Assembly: GCF_042434745.1 (NCBI RefSeq)
Contig: NZ_JBHLSS010000105.1
DNA from: Azotobacter paspali
GTDB taxonomy: Bacteria > Pseudomonadota > Gammaproteobacteria > Pseudomonadales > Pseudomonadaceae
DNA length: 49,865 bases
Direction: 5' to 3' (one strand)
Shown here: piece after piece, positions 16,251-23,720 of the stretch
How the letters are laid out: every line of letters begins with the position of its first letter
Numbering within the stretch: position 1 is the first letter of the stretch
Translations under genes and position numbers: made by a program
Notes under the pieces: generated by a model
What the model was told of the DNA's origin: nothing
Database searches by the model: none
What the model saw: the letters and a program-made list of their open reading frames with translations, nothing else

Positions 16251-16579
16251 GGGCAAAGGCTTATCCAAAAGTCTAATGGCGGGCGAATATGCCTGCGATG
16301 AGAGTGATTTACAAATAATCTCTGTGCGGATTGTGACAAAAGAAGCGTTTTCGCCTGTCCTCCGTGCAGGGGCTGTCGCCTTTCCGACATACGCGCGAAT
16401 TGCTTTAAAAAGCGCTGAAAGCCAGATATGGCGCGGGTTTCTGCCCTATCAACAAACGCGCTCGAAAGGCTTTTCGCGGCGACCGACCCTTGTCGCACCT
16501 GCGACAACCAGTCGCAAACCCTTTGCCGCCATGAGCGCCTCGCGCGCAATGCCTGGCACACTCCGCTGAAGGCGCGAAC
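16251..16579. other. Intergenic region upstream of NlpC gene B
   Basis: A 329-bp stretch with lower GC than its neighbours near the NlpC start (TTATTTGTAAATCACTC on the minus strand), consistent with a promoter. I see no gene, RNA or repeat in it. Short frames on both strands lack ribosome sites and family features. Confidence 0.4.
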
Positions 16580-17344
16580 TCAGCCGCGGAAAAGGCATTC
16601 CAGCAGGGCCGGCAGGAGCCGGGATGCCCGTTCGGGCGCATGGATATCGACGATGTCGCTGAGATCGGTCCGCTGCGGATTGATTTCCGCGGTGAAACCG
16701 CCGGTCTGCCAGGTACGCAGGACCGGCTCGACGATATAGGGAAAGCTCGCCGTGGTCCCCACCGCCAGCACCGCATCGAAGCCCCGGATGAGCTGTTCGG
16801 CGAGGGTCCGGCAACCCTGGGCGGGAAGCTCCTCGCCGAACAGCACCACCGGCGGGCGGAGCACACCGCCGCAATACGCGCAGCGTGGCGGCAGCGGCCG
16901 CTCCAGATACTCGGACAGCTCCTCGCTGCGCCTACCGCAGGTCTGGCAATACAGCGGCGCCAGCTCGCCATGGATCTCGATCAGCCGTTCCGGCGGCGAG
17001 CCGGCGGCGCGGTGGTAGCCGTCGATGTTCTGGGTCAGCACCCAGCAGCCGGGCTTGCGCCACTGCAGCTCGGCGATGGCCTCGTGGCCGGCGTTGGGAC
17101 GAGCCGCGAGGCAGGCCCGGCCCAGTTCGGCGAGATATTTCCAGCACAGTGCCGGATCGCGGCGCAGCATGTCGGCGGACAGCGCCACCTCGATCGGCAG
17201 GCCCTCCGCCGTGCGGCCGTTGTAGAGACCACCGAGGCCGCGATAGGTGGGCAGGCCGGAATCGGCGGAAAGCCCGGCGCCGCTAATGACGAGGATCCGC
17301 TCGGCCCGCGACAGGCCCCTGGCAATCCGCTCGATGGTATCCAT
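16580..17344 (-). CDS. Sirtuin (NAD-dependent protein deacylase) B
   Basis: A 254-residue Sir2-family protein with ISGAGLSADSGLPTYRG, TQNIDGYHRAAG, IEIHGELAPLYCQTC and CAYCGGVLRPPVVLFGE (two CxxC zinc pairs), VGTTASFPYIVEP and EINPQRTDLS. The catalytic histidine in IHGE is present. Unlike sirtuin A it has GLGGLYNG where A has AQTGLWAR, and it lacks the Tyr-xx-Arg pattern, so the two probably differ in acyl preference. It is divergent in sequence from sirtuin A and lies on the same strand, with the two NlpC genes and the amidotransferase between them. Confidence 0.92.
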   Translation of the reverse strand: MDTIERIARGLSRAERILVISGAGLSADSGLPTYRGLGGLYNGRTAEGLPIEVALSADMLRRDPALCWKYLAELGRACLAARPNAGHEAIAELQWRKPGCWVLTQNIDGYHRAAGSPPERLIEIHGELAPLYCQTCGRRSEELSEYLERPLPPRCAYCGGVLRPPVVLFGEELPAQGCRTLAEQLIRGFDAVLAVGTTASFPYIVEPVLRTWQTGGFTAEINPQRTDLSDIVDIHAPERASRLLPALLECLFRG

Positions 17345-17458
17345 GCAGCCTCCTTGGGACCTGCCCGTGGCGAACGATGCGGACTTAGTGAAGACCGGAA
17401 AGCGCCGGAGGGAAAAGGCCTTCGGTCGCCCGCCACTCCGGCAGCCGACGCGCCATCA

Positions 17459-18130
17459 TCAATGGTTCACCGTGTGGGCGAGCATCACCGACAACTGGCA
17501 CAGCGGCCGGTCGCTTTCCGCCCGCCAGCGGTTGAAGGCGAATTGCACCGCGGCCAGGTCCTTCCGGCTGTTCGGCGCCTTGTCGACGATGCCCTGAGCC
17601 TTGAGCGCGACGACCACGTCCTCGGTGAGAATGAAGGTGTCTTTGCCGGCCATGCGCAGCAGACGCGGCGCCGACAGTCCGCCGAGCTGGTTGCCGTGCT
17701 TGGACAGGTATTTCCACAAGCCGACGATATCCTCGACCGGCCAGTCGGCGATCAGTGTGCCGAAGCCGCCCCTCTCCCGCGCCACGTCCAGCACAAGGCG
17801 GGCGTTGAGCGGCACGCTCCTGAGCTTGGCCAGGTGGCGGATCAGCCGCTCGTCGTGCATCAACCGCTCCAGATGCCCGGCGTCCATCAGCACCGCCTTG
17901 TGCGGATCGAAGCCGAAGAAGGCTTCCTCGAAGGCCGGCCACTTGGCATCCACCACGCTGTGCTTGAGGCCGGCGTGGAACACCCGCAGGCTGATCAGCG
18001 AAAGGTAACGATCATCGGGAATCGCGCGCAGCTCGTCGGCACTCTTCGGCTGCGGCAACCGCGCCTCCAGCGCGGCCGCCGAGCCGAAACGGTTGAGACA
18101 GTATTCGTGCAGCCATCTGTAGTCGCGCAT
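17459..18130 (-). CDS. DNA-3-methyladenine glycosylase I family protein
   Basis: A 223-residue cytoplasmic protein of the Tag/HhH-GPD type as annotated in Pseudomonas, beginning MRDYRWLHEYCLNRFGS. Conserved blocks include VFHAGLKHSVVDAKWPAFEEAFFGFDP, AHLAKLRSVPLNARLVL-like helices, DIVGLWKYLSKHGNQLGGLSAPRLLRM and the final SVMLAHTVNH. It would excise alkylated adenine from DNA. It differs noticeably from E. coli Tag, so the exact base specificity is inferred. The start is the first Met of the family-typical N-terminus. It is flanked by sirtuin B and the DAHP synthase on the same strand with gaps of about 80-115 bp. Confidence 0.82.
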   Translation of the reverse strand: MRDYRWLHEYCLNRFGSAAALEARLPQPKSADELRAIPDDRYLSLISLRVFHAGLKHSVVDAKWPAFEEAFFGFDPHKAVLMDAGHLERLMHDERLIRHLAKLRSVPLNARLVLDVARERGGFGTLIADWPVEDIVGLWKYLSKHGNQLGGLSAPRLLRMAGKDTFILTEDVVVALKAQGIVDKAPNSRKDLAAVQFAFNRWRAESDRPLCQLSVMLAHTVNH

Positions 18131-18210
18131 CCTAAAGGTCCGGTCCGGAAAAGCAGCGACAGAGGTTGCCTGCAGGAGATACCGTTTTGCAAGTGCGTCT
18201 CATCTGCGAC

Positions 18211-19275
18211 TCAAGCGCGCAGGCGCCGGGCAGCGTCCAGCAGCATCCGTTCGGTGGCGCTCCAGCCGAGACAGCCGTCGGTGATCGAGACACCGTAGCG
18301 CAGCTCGCCGGACAGCGGCTGGCAGCCGTCGAACAGATGGCTTTCCAGCATCACCCCGCGCAGGCTGGTATCGCCGCCCAGGCGCTGCGCGAGTACGTCG
18401 TCCAGCACGGCCGGCTGGCGCAGCGGATCCTTGCCGCTGTTGGCGTGGCTGCAATCGACCATGATCCGTGCGGCGATGCCCTGGCGCTCCAGCGCTTGGC
18501 GAGCGCTGGCGACGCTGGCCGCGTCGTGGTTCGGTCCGCCGTGGCCGCCGCGCAGCACCAGATGGGTATCCGGGTTGCCACGGGTCTGCAGCAGGGCCGG
18601 ATGGCCCAGTTCGTCGATGCCGAAATGCCGATGGGCATGGGCGGCCGAGCGCATGGCGTCGCAAGCGATGCCCAGGCTGCCGTCGGTGCCGTTCTTGAAG
18701 CCCACCGGCAGATCCAGGCCGCTGACCATCTCGCGGTGGATCTGCGACTCACTGGTGCGCGCGCCGATAGCCGCCCAGCCTAGCAGGTCATCGAAGTAGC
18801 TGGCAGCCAGCGGCTGCAGCAGCTCGCTGGCCAGCGGCAGGCCCAGCTCCAGAATGTCCAGCATCAGTCGGCGCGACAGCCGCAGGCCTTCGGCCATGTC
18901 GCCGCTGCCGTCCAGGTGCGGATCGTAGACCAGCCCCTTCCAACCGACGGTGGTGCGCGGCTTCTCGATATAGGCGCGCATCACCAGCAACAACCGGTCG
19001 TCGACCTGCGGCGCCAGCTCGGCCAGGCGTGCAGCGTAGTCCAGAGTGGAGTCGGAGTCGTGCAGCGAGCAGGGTCCGACCACCACCAGAAGGCGCGAGT
19101 CCCGGCCGTCGAGCACCGCGCGGATGGCGGCGCGGTCGGCCCGGATGCGCTCGGTGAGCGCGGGAGTCAGCGGCAGGCGCTGGCGCAGTACCGAGGGGCT
19201 GGGCAGTGGCTGGGCGCTGCGGCGGGCGGGAATGGACTCGGCGGTGGCGAGCTGGGCGGAAACGGATGCATTCAT
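18211..19275 (-). CDS. 3-deoxy-7-phosphoheptulonate synthase (DAHP synthase, class I)
   Basis: This enzyme catalyses the first step of the shikimate pathway, condensing phosphoenolpyruvate with erythrose 4-phosphate. The 354-residue class I (AroFGH type) protein shows VVGPCSLHDSDS with the metal-binding cysteine, MRAYIEKPRTTVGWKGL, GARTSESQ, GFKNGTDGS, VLRGGHGGPNHD, MVDCSHANSGKD and GVMLESHLFDG. Which isoenzyme it is (Tyr-, Phe- or Trp-sensitive) cannot be read from these motifs. Two short aromatic-rich leader peptides and an intrinsic terminator lie directly upstream on the same strand, pointing to control by charged tRNA-Tyr, -Phe or -Trp. The start is ATG 19273-19275 with AAGGA upstream. 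Confidence 0.92.
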   Translation of the reverse strand: MNASVSAQLATAESIPARRSAQPLPSPSVLRQRLPLTPALTERIRADRAAIRAVLDGRDSRLLVVVGPCSLHDSDSTLDYAARLAELAPQVDDRLLLVMRAYIEKPRTTVGWKGLVYDPHLDGSGDMAEGLRLSRRLMLDILELGLPLASELLQPLAASYFDDLLGWAAIGARTSESQIHREMVSGLDLPVGFKNGTDGSLGIACDAMRSAAHAHRHFGIDELGHPALLQTRGNPDTHLVLRGGHGGPNHDAASVASARQALERQGIAARIMVDCSHANSGKDPLRQPAVLDDVLAQRLGGDTSLRGVMLESHLFDGCQPLSGELRYGVSITDGCLGWSATERMLLDAARRLRA

Positions 19276-19317
19276 GTTCTGGAAGTCCTTGACCGGCGCG
19301 GGCAGTTTGCGGCGGTA

Positions 19318-19413
19318 CTAGTCGATTGTTCGTTCGAGAGGGGTCGGGGCGGCGGCGAAGCGGCTAAATCGCCAGCCATAACGGTAAGCGCAGTAATAGG
19401 AATAATTGCTCAT
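19318..19413 (-). CDS. Tyr-rich leader peptide 2 of the DAHP synthase gene
   Basis: A 31-codon frame with a strong ribosome site (GAGGAGCTACCG before ATG 19411-19413) encodes a peptide whose first half is NYSYYCAYRYGWRFSRF: five Tyr, one Trp and two Phe in its first 19 residues. It ends at TAG 19318-19320, 42 bp before the DAHP synthase start. The density of aromatic codons is far above chance and matches what a translational sensor of aromatic aminoacyl-tRNA needs. Ribosome stalling here could alter access to the synthase ribosome site or influence the upstream structure. Too short to have a function as an enzyme. Confidence 0.7.
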   Translation of the reverse strand: MSNYSYYCAYRYGWRFSRFAAAPTPLERTID

Positions 19414-19452
19414 CGGTAGCTCCTCGTTGTACTAAGGCCTTGTTGCGGCTGG

Positions 19453-19494
19453 AAAAAACAAAACCCCCGGTCGGGTTGCCGACCGGGGGTTTGC
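19453..19494 (-). terminator. Intrinsic terminator (attenuator) between the two leader peptides
   Basis: On the minus strand AACCCCCGGTCGG, loop CAA, then CCCGACCGGGGGTT and the run TTGTTTTTT. This is a near-perfect GC-rich stem followed by a U-tract, 50 nt after the stop of leader peptide 1 and 40 nt before the start of leader peptide 2. The spacing is typical of ribosome-mediated attenuation. A CCCCCG element just after the leader 1 stop could compete for the 3' arm. Confidence 0.85.
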
Positions 19495-19544
19495 GAAAAC
19501 TGCTCTGGTGGCGACCCTGCTTGCCGGGTGCCTGTACGGGGGTA

Positions 19545-19676
19545 TCAGGCGCGCCCGTGACTAAACCACCAATACCCGAAGTAATAGCCGGCAACCGCGC
19601 TTTGCGACGCACGAACAGGCGCGGTACGGGCGGCACCGGCATGGACGAGGGACAGGGAGGCGAGGCTAAGCGGCAT
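19545..19676 (-). CDS. Aromatic leader peptide 1 (YYFGYWWF) upstream of DAHP synthase
   Basis: A 43-codon frame starting at ATG 19674-19676, with ACGGAG 6 nt upstream, ends TGA 19545-19547. Its C-terminal third reads GYYFGYWWFSHGRA: three Tyr, two Phe and two Trp within nine residues, immediately before the intrinsic terminator. This is the layout of an amino-acid attenuator leader responding to Tyr, Phe and Trp together. It follows ttcA on the same strand after 77 bp that contain a candidate promoter. The rest of the peptide (Ala, Ser, Leu rich) has no recognisable domain. Confidence 0.75.
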   Translation of the reverse strand: MPLSLASLSLVHAGAARTAPVRASQSAVAGYYFGYWWFSHGRA

Positions 19677-19690
19677 GATGTTCTCCGTGA

Positions 19691-19729
19691 GGTTCGCGAA
19701 CCTTACCCCAGCGACCCGGCGGCTATCAA
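19691..19729 (-). promoter_or_regulatory. Candidate promoter and palindromic operator before leader peptide 1
   Basis: On the minus strand TTGATA (19724-19729) and TAAGGT (19700-19705) are separated by 18 nt, a weak match to a sigma-70 promoter. The perfect 12-bp palindrome GGTTCGCGAACC (19691-19702) overlaps the -10 element, where a repressor would block transcription. The assignment is inferred from position and symmetry only. Confidence 0.35.
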
Positions 19730-19753
19730 GCCGGGCGGTCGGCCAGGGGGAGC

Positions 19754-20578
19754 TCACAGGTTCACTGCATCGACGAAGCGCGGCGCGGCGCTGTCGTCGA
19801 TGCGCAGGCCGGCGAAGTCGAACAGCTTGCGGTCGGCCAGTTGCGAAGGGTGCACGTTCTGCAGGGCGCGGAACATGATCTCGGTGCGTCCCGGCGACTG
19901 GCGCTCCCACTCGCGCAGCATCTCCTTGACCACCTGGCGCTGCAGGTTTTCCTGGGAACCGCAGAGGTTGCAGGGGATGATCGGGAATTCCTTCAGCTTC
20001 GCGTAAGCCTCGATATCGGTTTCGCCGCAATAGGCCAGCGGGCGGATCACCACGTTGCGCCCGTCGTCGGAAAGCAGCTTGGGCGGCATGGCCTTCAGGG
20101 TGCCGCCGTAGAACAGGTTAAGGAAGAAGGTTTCGAGAATGTCGTCGCGATGATGGCCTAGCGCCATCTTGGTCGCACCGATCCGGTCGGCGAAGGTATA
20201 GAGGGTGCCGCGGCGCAGGCGCGAGCACAGCGAGCAGGTGGTCTTGCCCTCGGGAATCTTCTCCTTGACCACCGAGTAGGTGTCCTTCTCGATGATGTGG
20301 TACTCGACGCCGATGGACTTCAGGTAGGTCGGCAGCACTTCCTCGGGAAAGCCCGGCTGCTTCTGGTCCATGTTCACCGCGACGATCTCGAAGCCGATCG
20401 GCGCCACCTTCTGCAGGTAGAGCAGCACGTCGAGCATGGTGTAGCTGTCCTTGCCACCGGATAGGCAGACCATCACCTTGTCGCCCTCCTCGATCATGTT
20501 GAAGTCGGTGACCGCCTCGCCGGCCAGGCGGCGCAGGCGCTTCTGCAGCTTGTTCTGATTGACCGAAAGGGTGCCCAT
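19754..20578 (-). CDS. ttcA: tRNA 2-thiocytidine(32) synthetase TtcA
   Basis: TtcA uses ATP and an iron-sulfur cluster to thiolate cytidine 32 in certain tRNAs. The 274-residue product has the PP-loop LSGGKDS at residues 39-45, the cysteine pair CSLC (C115, C118) and the later CNLCGSQE (C203, C206), matching the family's cluster-binding cysteines, plus GHHRDDILETFFLNLFYGG. ATG 20576-20578 was chosen since it gives the family N-terminus MGTLSVNQNKLQKRLRR; an upstream in-frame extension is not conserved in style. It is divergent from the Yip1-family gene and is followed by the DAHP synthase leader region. Confidence 0.95.
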   Translation of the reverse strand: MGTLSVNQNKLQKRLRRLAGEAVTDFNMIEEGDKVMVCLSGGKDSYTMLDVLLYLQKVAPIGFEIVAVNMDQKQPGFPEEVLPTYLKSIGVEYHIIEKDTYSVVKEKIPEGKTTCSLCSRLRRGTLYTFADRIGATKMALGHHRDDILETFFLNLFYGGTLKAMPPKLLSDDGRNVVIRPLAYCGETDIEAYAKLKEFPIIPCNLCGSQENLQRQVVKEMLREWERQSPGRTEIMFRALQNVHPSQLADRKLFDFAGLRIDDSAAPRFVDAVNL

Positions 20579-20845
20579 GGTGCTGTGGATCCGGAAGGTA
20601 CGAAAAGCCGGGCATTTTACGCGCAAATCGTCCGCAAGGGGCGCCGCCTCCTTCTTGTCGTCGGACTGTAATAGTGCCGCGTTATCACTTCCCGCCGAAA
20701 AACAGCGAATCACTTTAAAGCCACGATCTACGCGGCCTCCGGGCGACATCTATACTCTAATTGTAAGGCCATGGGCTTGGATCGGGATCTGTCGCGGGCA
20801 CGGAGGCGCCCAGGAGCGGCCCACACAAAAAAGAGGAGAGTCGGC

Positions 20846-21445
20846 ATGATCAACCACGTCTGGGGGCTGTTCGCCCATCCCGACCGGGAATGGCACGAAA
20901 TCCGTGGCGAAGAGGAAAGCATCCGCCACATGTATCTCACCCATGTCCTGTTCCTGGCAGCGATTCCCGCCGTTTCTGCCTTCATCGGCACGACCCAGGT
21001 CGGCTGGAGCGTGGCCGGCGGCGAGCCGGTCCGGCTGACGGCGGGAAGCGCGTTGCAGATGAGCCTCATGACCTACCTGGCGATGCTCGCCGGGGTAGCG
21101 GTGATGGGCGGCTTCATCCACTGGATGGCGCGCACCTACGACGCCAGCCCGAGCCTGACGCAGTGCATCGTGTTCGCCGCCTACAACGCGACGCCGCTGT
21201 TTATCGGCGGTCTGGCGGCGCTCTACCCTAGCCTCTGGCTGGCCATGGTCGTCGGCACCCTGGCGGTCTGCTACACGGCTTACCTGCTCTACGTCGGCCT
21301 GCCGACCTTCATGAATATTCCTCGCGAGGAAGGCTTTCTGTTCTCCAGTTCGGTGCTCGCCGTCGGCCTGGTGGTACTGGTGGCGATGATCGGCATCTCG
21401 GTAATCCTCTGGGGCTTCGGCCTGGGTCCGACCTATATCAATTGA
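20846..21445 (+). CDS. Yip1-family membrane protein
   Basis: A 199-residue inner-membrane protein with five predicted helices. The N-terminus MINHVWGLFAHPDREWHEIR is typical of bacterial Yip1-domain proteins (PF04893 type), followed by THVLFLAAIPAVSAFIG and AYNATPLFIGGLAALYPSLWL. The biochemical role of these bacterial proteins is not established. AAGAGGAGAG lies directly before ATG 20846, and a hairpin terminator follows the stop by about 20 bp, so it is probably a single-gene transcript. Confidence 0.8.
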   Translation: MINHVWGLFAHPDREWHEIRGEEESIRHMYLTHVLFLAAIPAVSAFIGTTQVGWSVAGGEPVRLTAGSALQMSLMTYLAMLAGVAVMGGFIHWMARTYDASPSLTQCIVFAAYNATPLFIGGLAALYPSLWLAMVVGTLAVCYTAYLLYVGLPTFMNIPREEGFLFSSSVLAVGLVVLVAMIGISVILWGFGLGPTYIN

Positions 21446-21465
21446 ACGCAGCCATCACCCGATCG

Positions 21466-21492
21466 CGAGGCCGCCTATCAGGCGGCCTCGGT
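21466..21492 (+). terminator. Hairpin terminator after the Yip1-family gene
   Basis: GAGGCCGCC pairs with GGCGGCCTC around TATCA, followed by GGTGTTTCC. The stem is strong but the T-run is short, so efficiency is uncertain. Confidence 0.6.
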
Positions 21493-21619
21493 GTTTCCAG
21501 GCCTGTAAAAGCCCATCCGGCCGGACCGGCATACCCTGCGGCAAGGGACCGACGGACGAAGCGCCGGACAACTGAGTGCCCGGCTTCGGCATAATGGTGT
21601 GCACAGGAGGTAGCGCCCC

Positions 21620-22114
21620 ATGCCCGAACTCATTCTTGCCCGCGTCGACGCCTGCTTCCGCCAGGCCGAGGCATTCTTTAAACGCGACTTCGCGCGCCCG
21701 CAGGTTAGCCTGCGGCTGCGCGGCCAGAAGGCGGGCGTGGCCCATCCGCAGGAAAACCTGCTGCGTTTCAATGCCCAGTTGTATGCGGAGAACCGCGAGG
21801 ACTTCCTGCGCCAGACGGTGGCCCACGAGGTGGCGCATCTGGTCGCTTTTCAAATATTCGGAATGGGCATCAGGCCCCATGGGGAGGAGTGGCAGCGGAT
21901 CATGCGGGAGGTCTACGGGCTACCGGCCAAGCGCTGCCACGACTACGTCGTGCAGCGCCGCCGGGTGACCCACTACCTGTACCGCTGCCAGTGCCCGGAC
22001 GGCGAGTTCCCCTTCAGCACGCAGCGCCATTCGCTGGTGCTGCGCGGCCGTCAGTATCTCTGTCGCCGTTGCCGGAGCGTGCTGGAGTTCAGCGGCGAGC
22101 AACGTCTTCAGTGA
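21620..22114 (+). CDS. sprT: SprT-family zinc metalloprotease-like protein
   Basis: A 164-residue SprT protein with the zinc-binding motif HEVAH (residues 69-73) and the third ligand region GEEWQRIMREVYG. A C-terminal zinc-ribbon contains CQCPDGEF and CRRCRSVLEF. Bacterial SprT is related in fold to SPRTN proteases; its cellular role is not settled. ACAGGAGGT stands 9 nt before ATG 21620, an excellent ribosome site. It converges with dctA, and the two coding regions overlap by 7 bp at their 3' ends (22108-22114). Confidence 0.9.
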   Translation: MPELILARVDACFRQAEAFFKRDFARPQVSLRLRGQKAGVAHPQENLLRFNAQLYAENREDFLRQTVAHEVAHLVAFQIFGMGIRPHGEEWQRIMREVYGLPAKRCHDYVVQRRRVTHYLYRCQCPDGEFPFSTQRHSLVLRGRQYLCRRCRSVLEFSGEQRLQ

Positions 22115-23424
22115 CCACCAGCACCGGCTGGCTCGGCGACGGCCTCGATATCGGCCTCCTTGCCCTGACCGGCCAGTTCGCGCTGCATGCGCTCGCTGTC
22201 CAGTTGGCCGCACCAGCGAGCCACCACCACGCTGGCCACACCGTTACCGACCAGGTTGGTCAGAGCGCGGGCCTCGGACATGAAGCGGTCGATGCCGAGA
22301 ATCAGCGCCAGACCGGCCACCGGCACATGGCCGACCGCCGACAGGGTGGCCGCCAGCACGATGAAACCGCTGCCGGTGACGCCCGCCGCGCCCTTGGAGG
22401 CGACTAGCAACACTGCCAGCAGGGTCAATTGCTGGGTCAGGTCCATCGGCGTGTCGGTGGCCTGGGCGATGAACACCGCGGCCATGGTCAGGTAGATCGA
22501 GGTGCCGTCGAGGTTGAAGGAATAGCCGGTCGGGATCACCAGGCCGACCACCGACTTGTGGCAGCCGAGTTTCTCCATCTTGTTCAGCATGCGCGGCAGC
22601 ACCGACTCGGAAGACGAGGTGCCGAGCACGATCAGCAGTTCCTCGCGGATGTAGCGGATGAAGCGCAAGATGTTGAAGCCGTTGGCACGGGCGATGCCGC
22701 CCAGTACTACCAGAACGAAGAGTATGCAGGTGACGTAGAAGCACAGCATCAGTTGGCCCAGTTGCACCAGCGAGCCGACGCCGTACTTGCCGATGGTGAA
22801 GGCCATGGCGCCGAAGGCCCCGATGGGCGCGACCTTCATGATCATGTTGATGATGCCGAACATCACATGGGCGATGCGGTCGATGAACTCCAGCACCGGA
22901 CGGCCGTAGTCGCCCATGCGTTGCAGGGAGAAGGCGAAGATCACCGAGAAGAACAGCACCTGCAGGATGTCGCCGTTGGCGAAGGCGCCGACCACGGTGC
23001 CGGGGATCACGTTGAGCAGGAAGCCGATGGTGCTCTGCTCGCCGCCGGCCTTGGTATAGGCCGCGACGCTGCTGGCATCCAGGGCCGAGACGTCGACATG
23101 CATGCCGACGCCCGGCTGCACCAGGTTGATCACCACCAGACCGATGACCAGGGCTACGGTGGAAACGATCTCGAAATACAGCAGCGCGATGCCGCCGGTC
23201 TTGCCGACCGCCTTCATGTCTTGCATGCCGGCGATACCGCTGACCACGGTACAGAAGATGATGGGGGCGATGGCCATCTTGATCAGCTTGACGAAGCCGT
23301 CACCCAGCGGCTTCATCGCCGCCCCGGTTTCCGGATAGAAATGACCCAGCGCGACACCGATGGCGATCGCCACCAGCACCTGGACATACAGGCTCTTGTA
23401 GAACGGTTGTTGTTGATTGGACAT
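22108..23424 (-). CDS. dctA: C4-dicarboxylate/proton symporter DctA
   Basis: DctA imports succinate, fumarate and malate through the inner membrane. The 438-residue product begins MSNQQQPFYKSLYVQVLVAIAIG and shows PLGDGFVKLIKMAIAPIIF, TSSSESVLPRMLNKME (the serine-rich re-entrant loop), GYSFNLDGTSIYLTMAAVFIAQA and GSGFIVLAATL, all core motifs of the glutamate/aspartate-dicarboxylate symporter family. The start at ATG 23422-23424 is preceded by AAGGACC-like sequence. A well-matched sigma-54 promoter lies 125 bp upstream, in keeping with DctB/DctD control known in related bacteria. No dctBD genes are in the window. Confidence 0.93.
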   Translation of the reverse strand: MSNQQQPFYKSLYVQVLVAIAIGVALGHFYPETGAAMKPLGDGFVKLIKMAIAPIIFCTVVSGIAGMQDMKAVGKTGGIALLYFEIVSTVALVIGLVVINLVQPGVGMHVDVSALDASSVAAYTKAGGEQSTIGFLLNVIPGTVVGAFANGDILQVLFFSVIFAFSLQRMGDYGRPVLEFIDRIAHVMFGIINMIMKVAPIGAFGAMAFTIGKYGVGSLVQLGQLMLCFYVTCILFVLVVLGGIARANGFNILRFIRYIREELLIVLGTSSSESVLPRMLNKMEKLGCHKSVVGLVIPTGYSFNLDGTSIYLTMAAVFIAQATDTPMDLTQQLTLLAVLLVASKGAAGVTGSGFIVLAATLSAVGHVPVAGLALILGIDRFMSEARALTNLVGNGVASVVVARWCGQLDSERMQRELAGQGKEADIEAVAEPAGAGGH

Positions 23425-23547
23425 TGGCAAGGTCCTTGCGAGTGACGCAGAACTCCTTCCATGGATACCGGCGCCACCAGACTGGGTACCTCCCTCCTCC
23501 GGGGAGATTCTTGTAATCCCCGCAAGCGGGGCTGTACGGATGGAAAA

Positions 23548-23562
23548 GCAAGGCATATGCCA
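23548..23562 (-). promoter_or_regulatory. Sigma-54 promoter of dctA
   Basis: The minus strand reads TGGCATATGCCTTGC, matching the -24/-12 consensus TGGCAC-N5-TTGC with one substitution and correct spacing. It lies 124 bp before dctA. DctA promoters in related bacteria use sigma-54 with the activator DctD. The AT-rich run from 23575 to 23615 upstream could bind a DNA-bending protein. Confidence 0.75.
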
Positions 23563-23720
23563 CCCCTATCCATGAAAAATATATTCTTTTAAATCAATTA
23601 GTTAAAAAAACATATTCGGCCGAAAACGCCCGATCGGGCGGATATCCGCCGTCCGGGAGGCGAGCTTCCGCCAGCGACCTGTGCTACCATCGGCAAGACC
23701 GACAAAAGGGAGAAATCGGC

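Noticed and set aside
23548..23562. Reading the dctA promoter element as a Fur or Anr site
   Set aside because: The spacing and bases fit sigma-54 well and do not match those operators.
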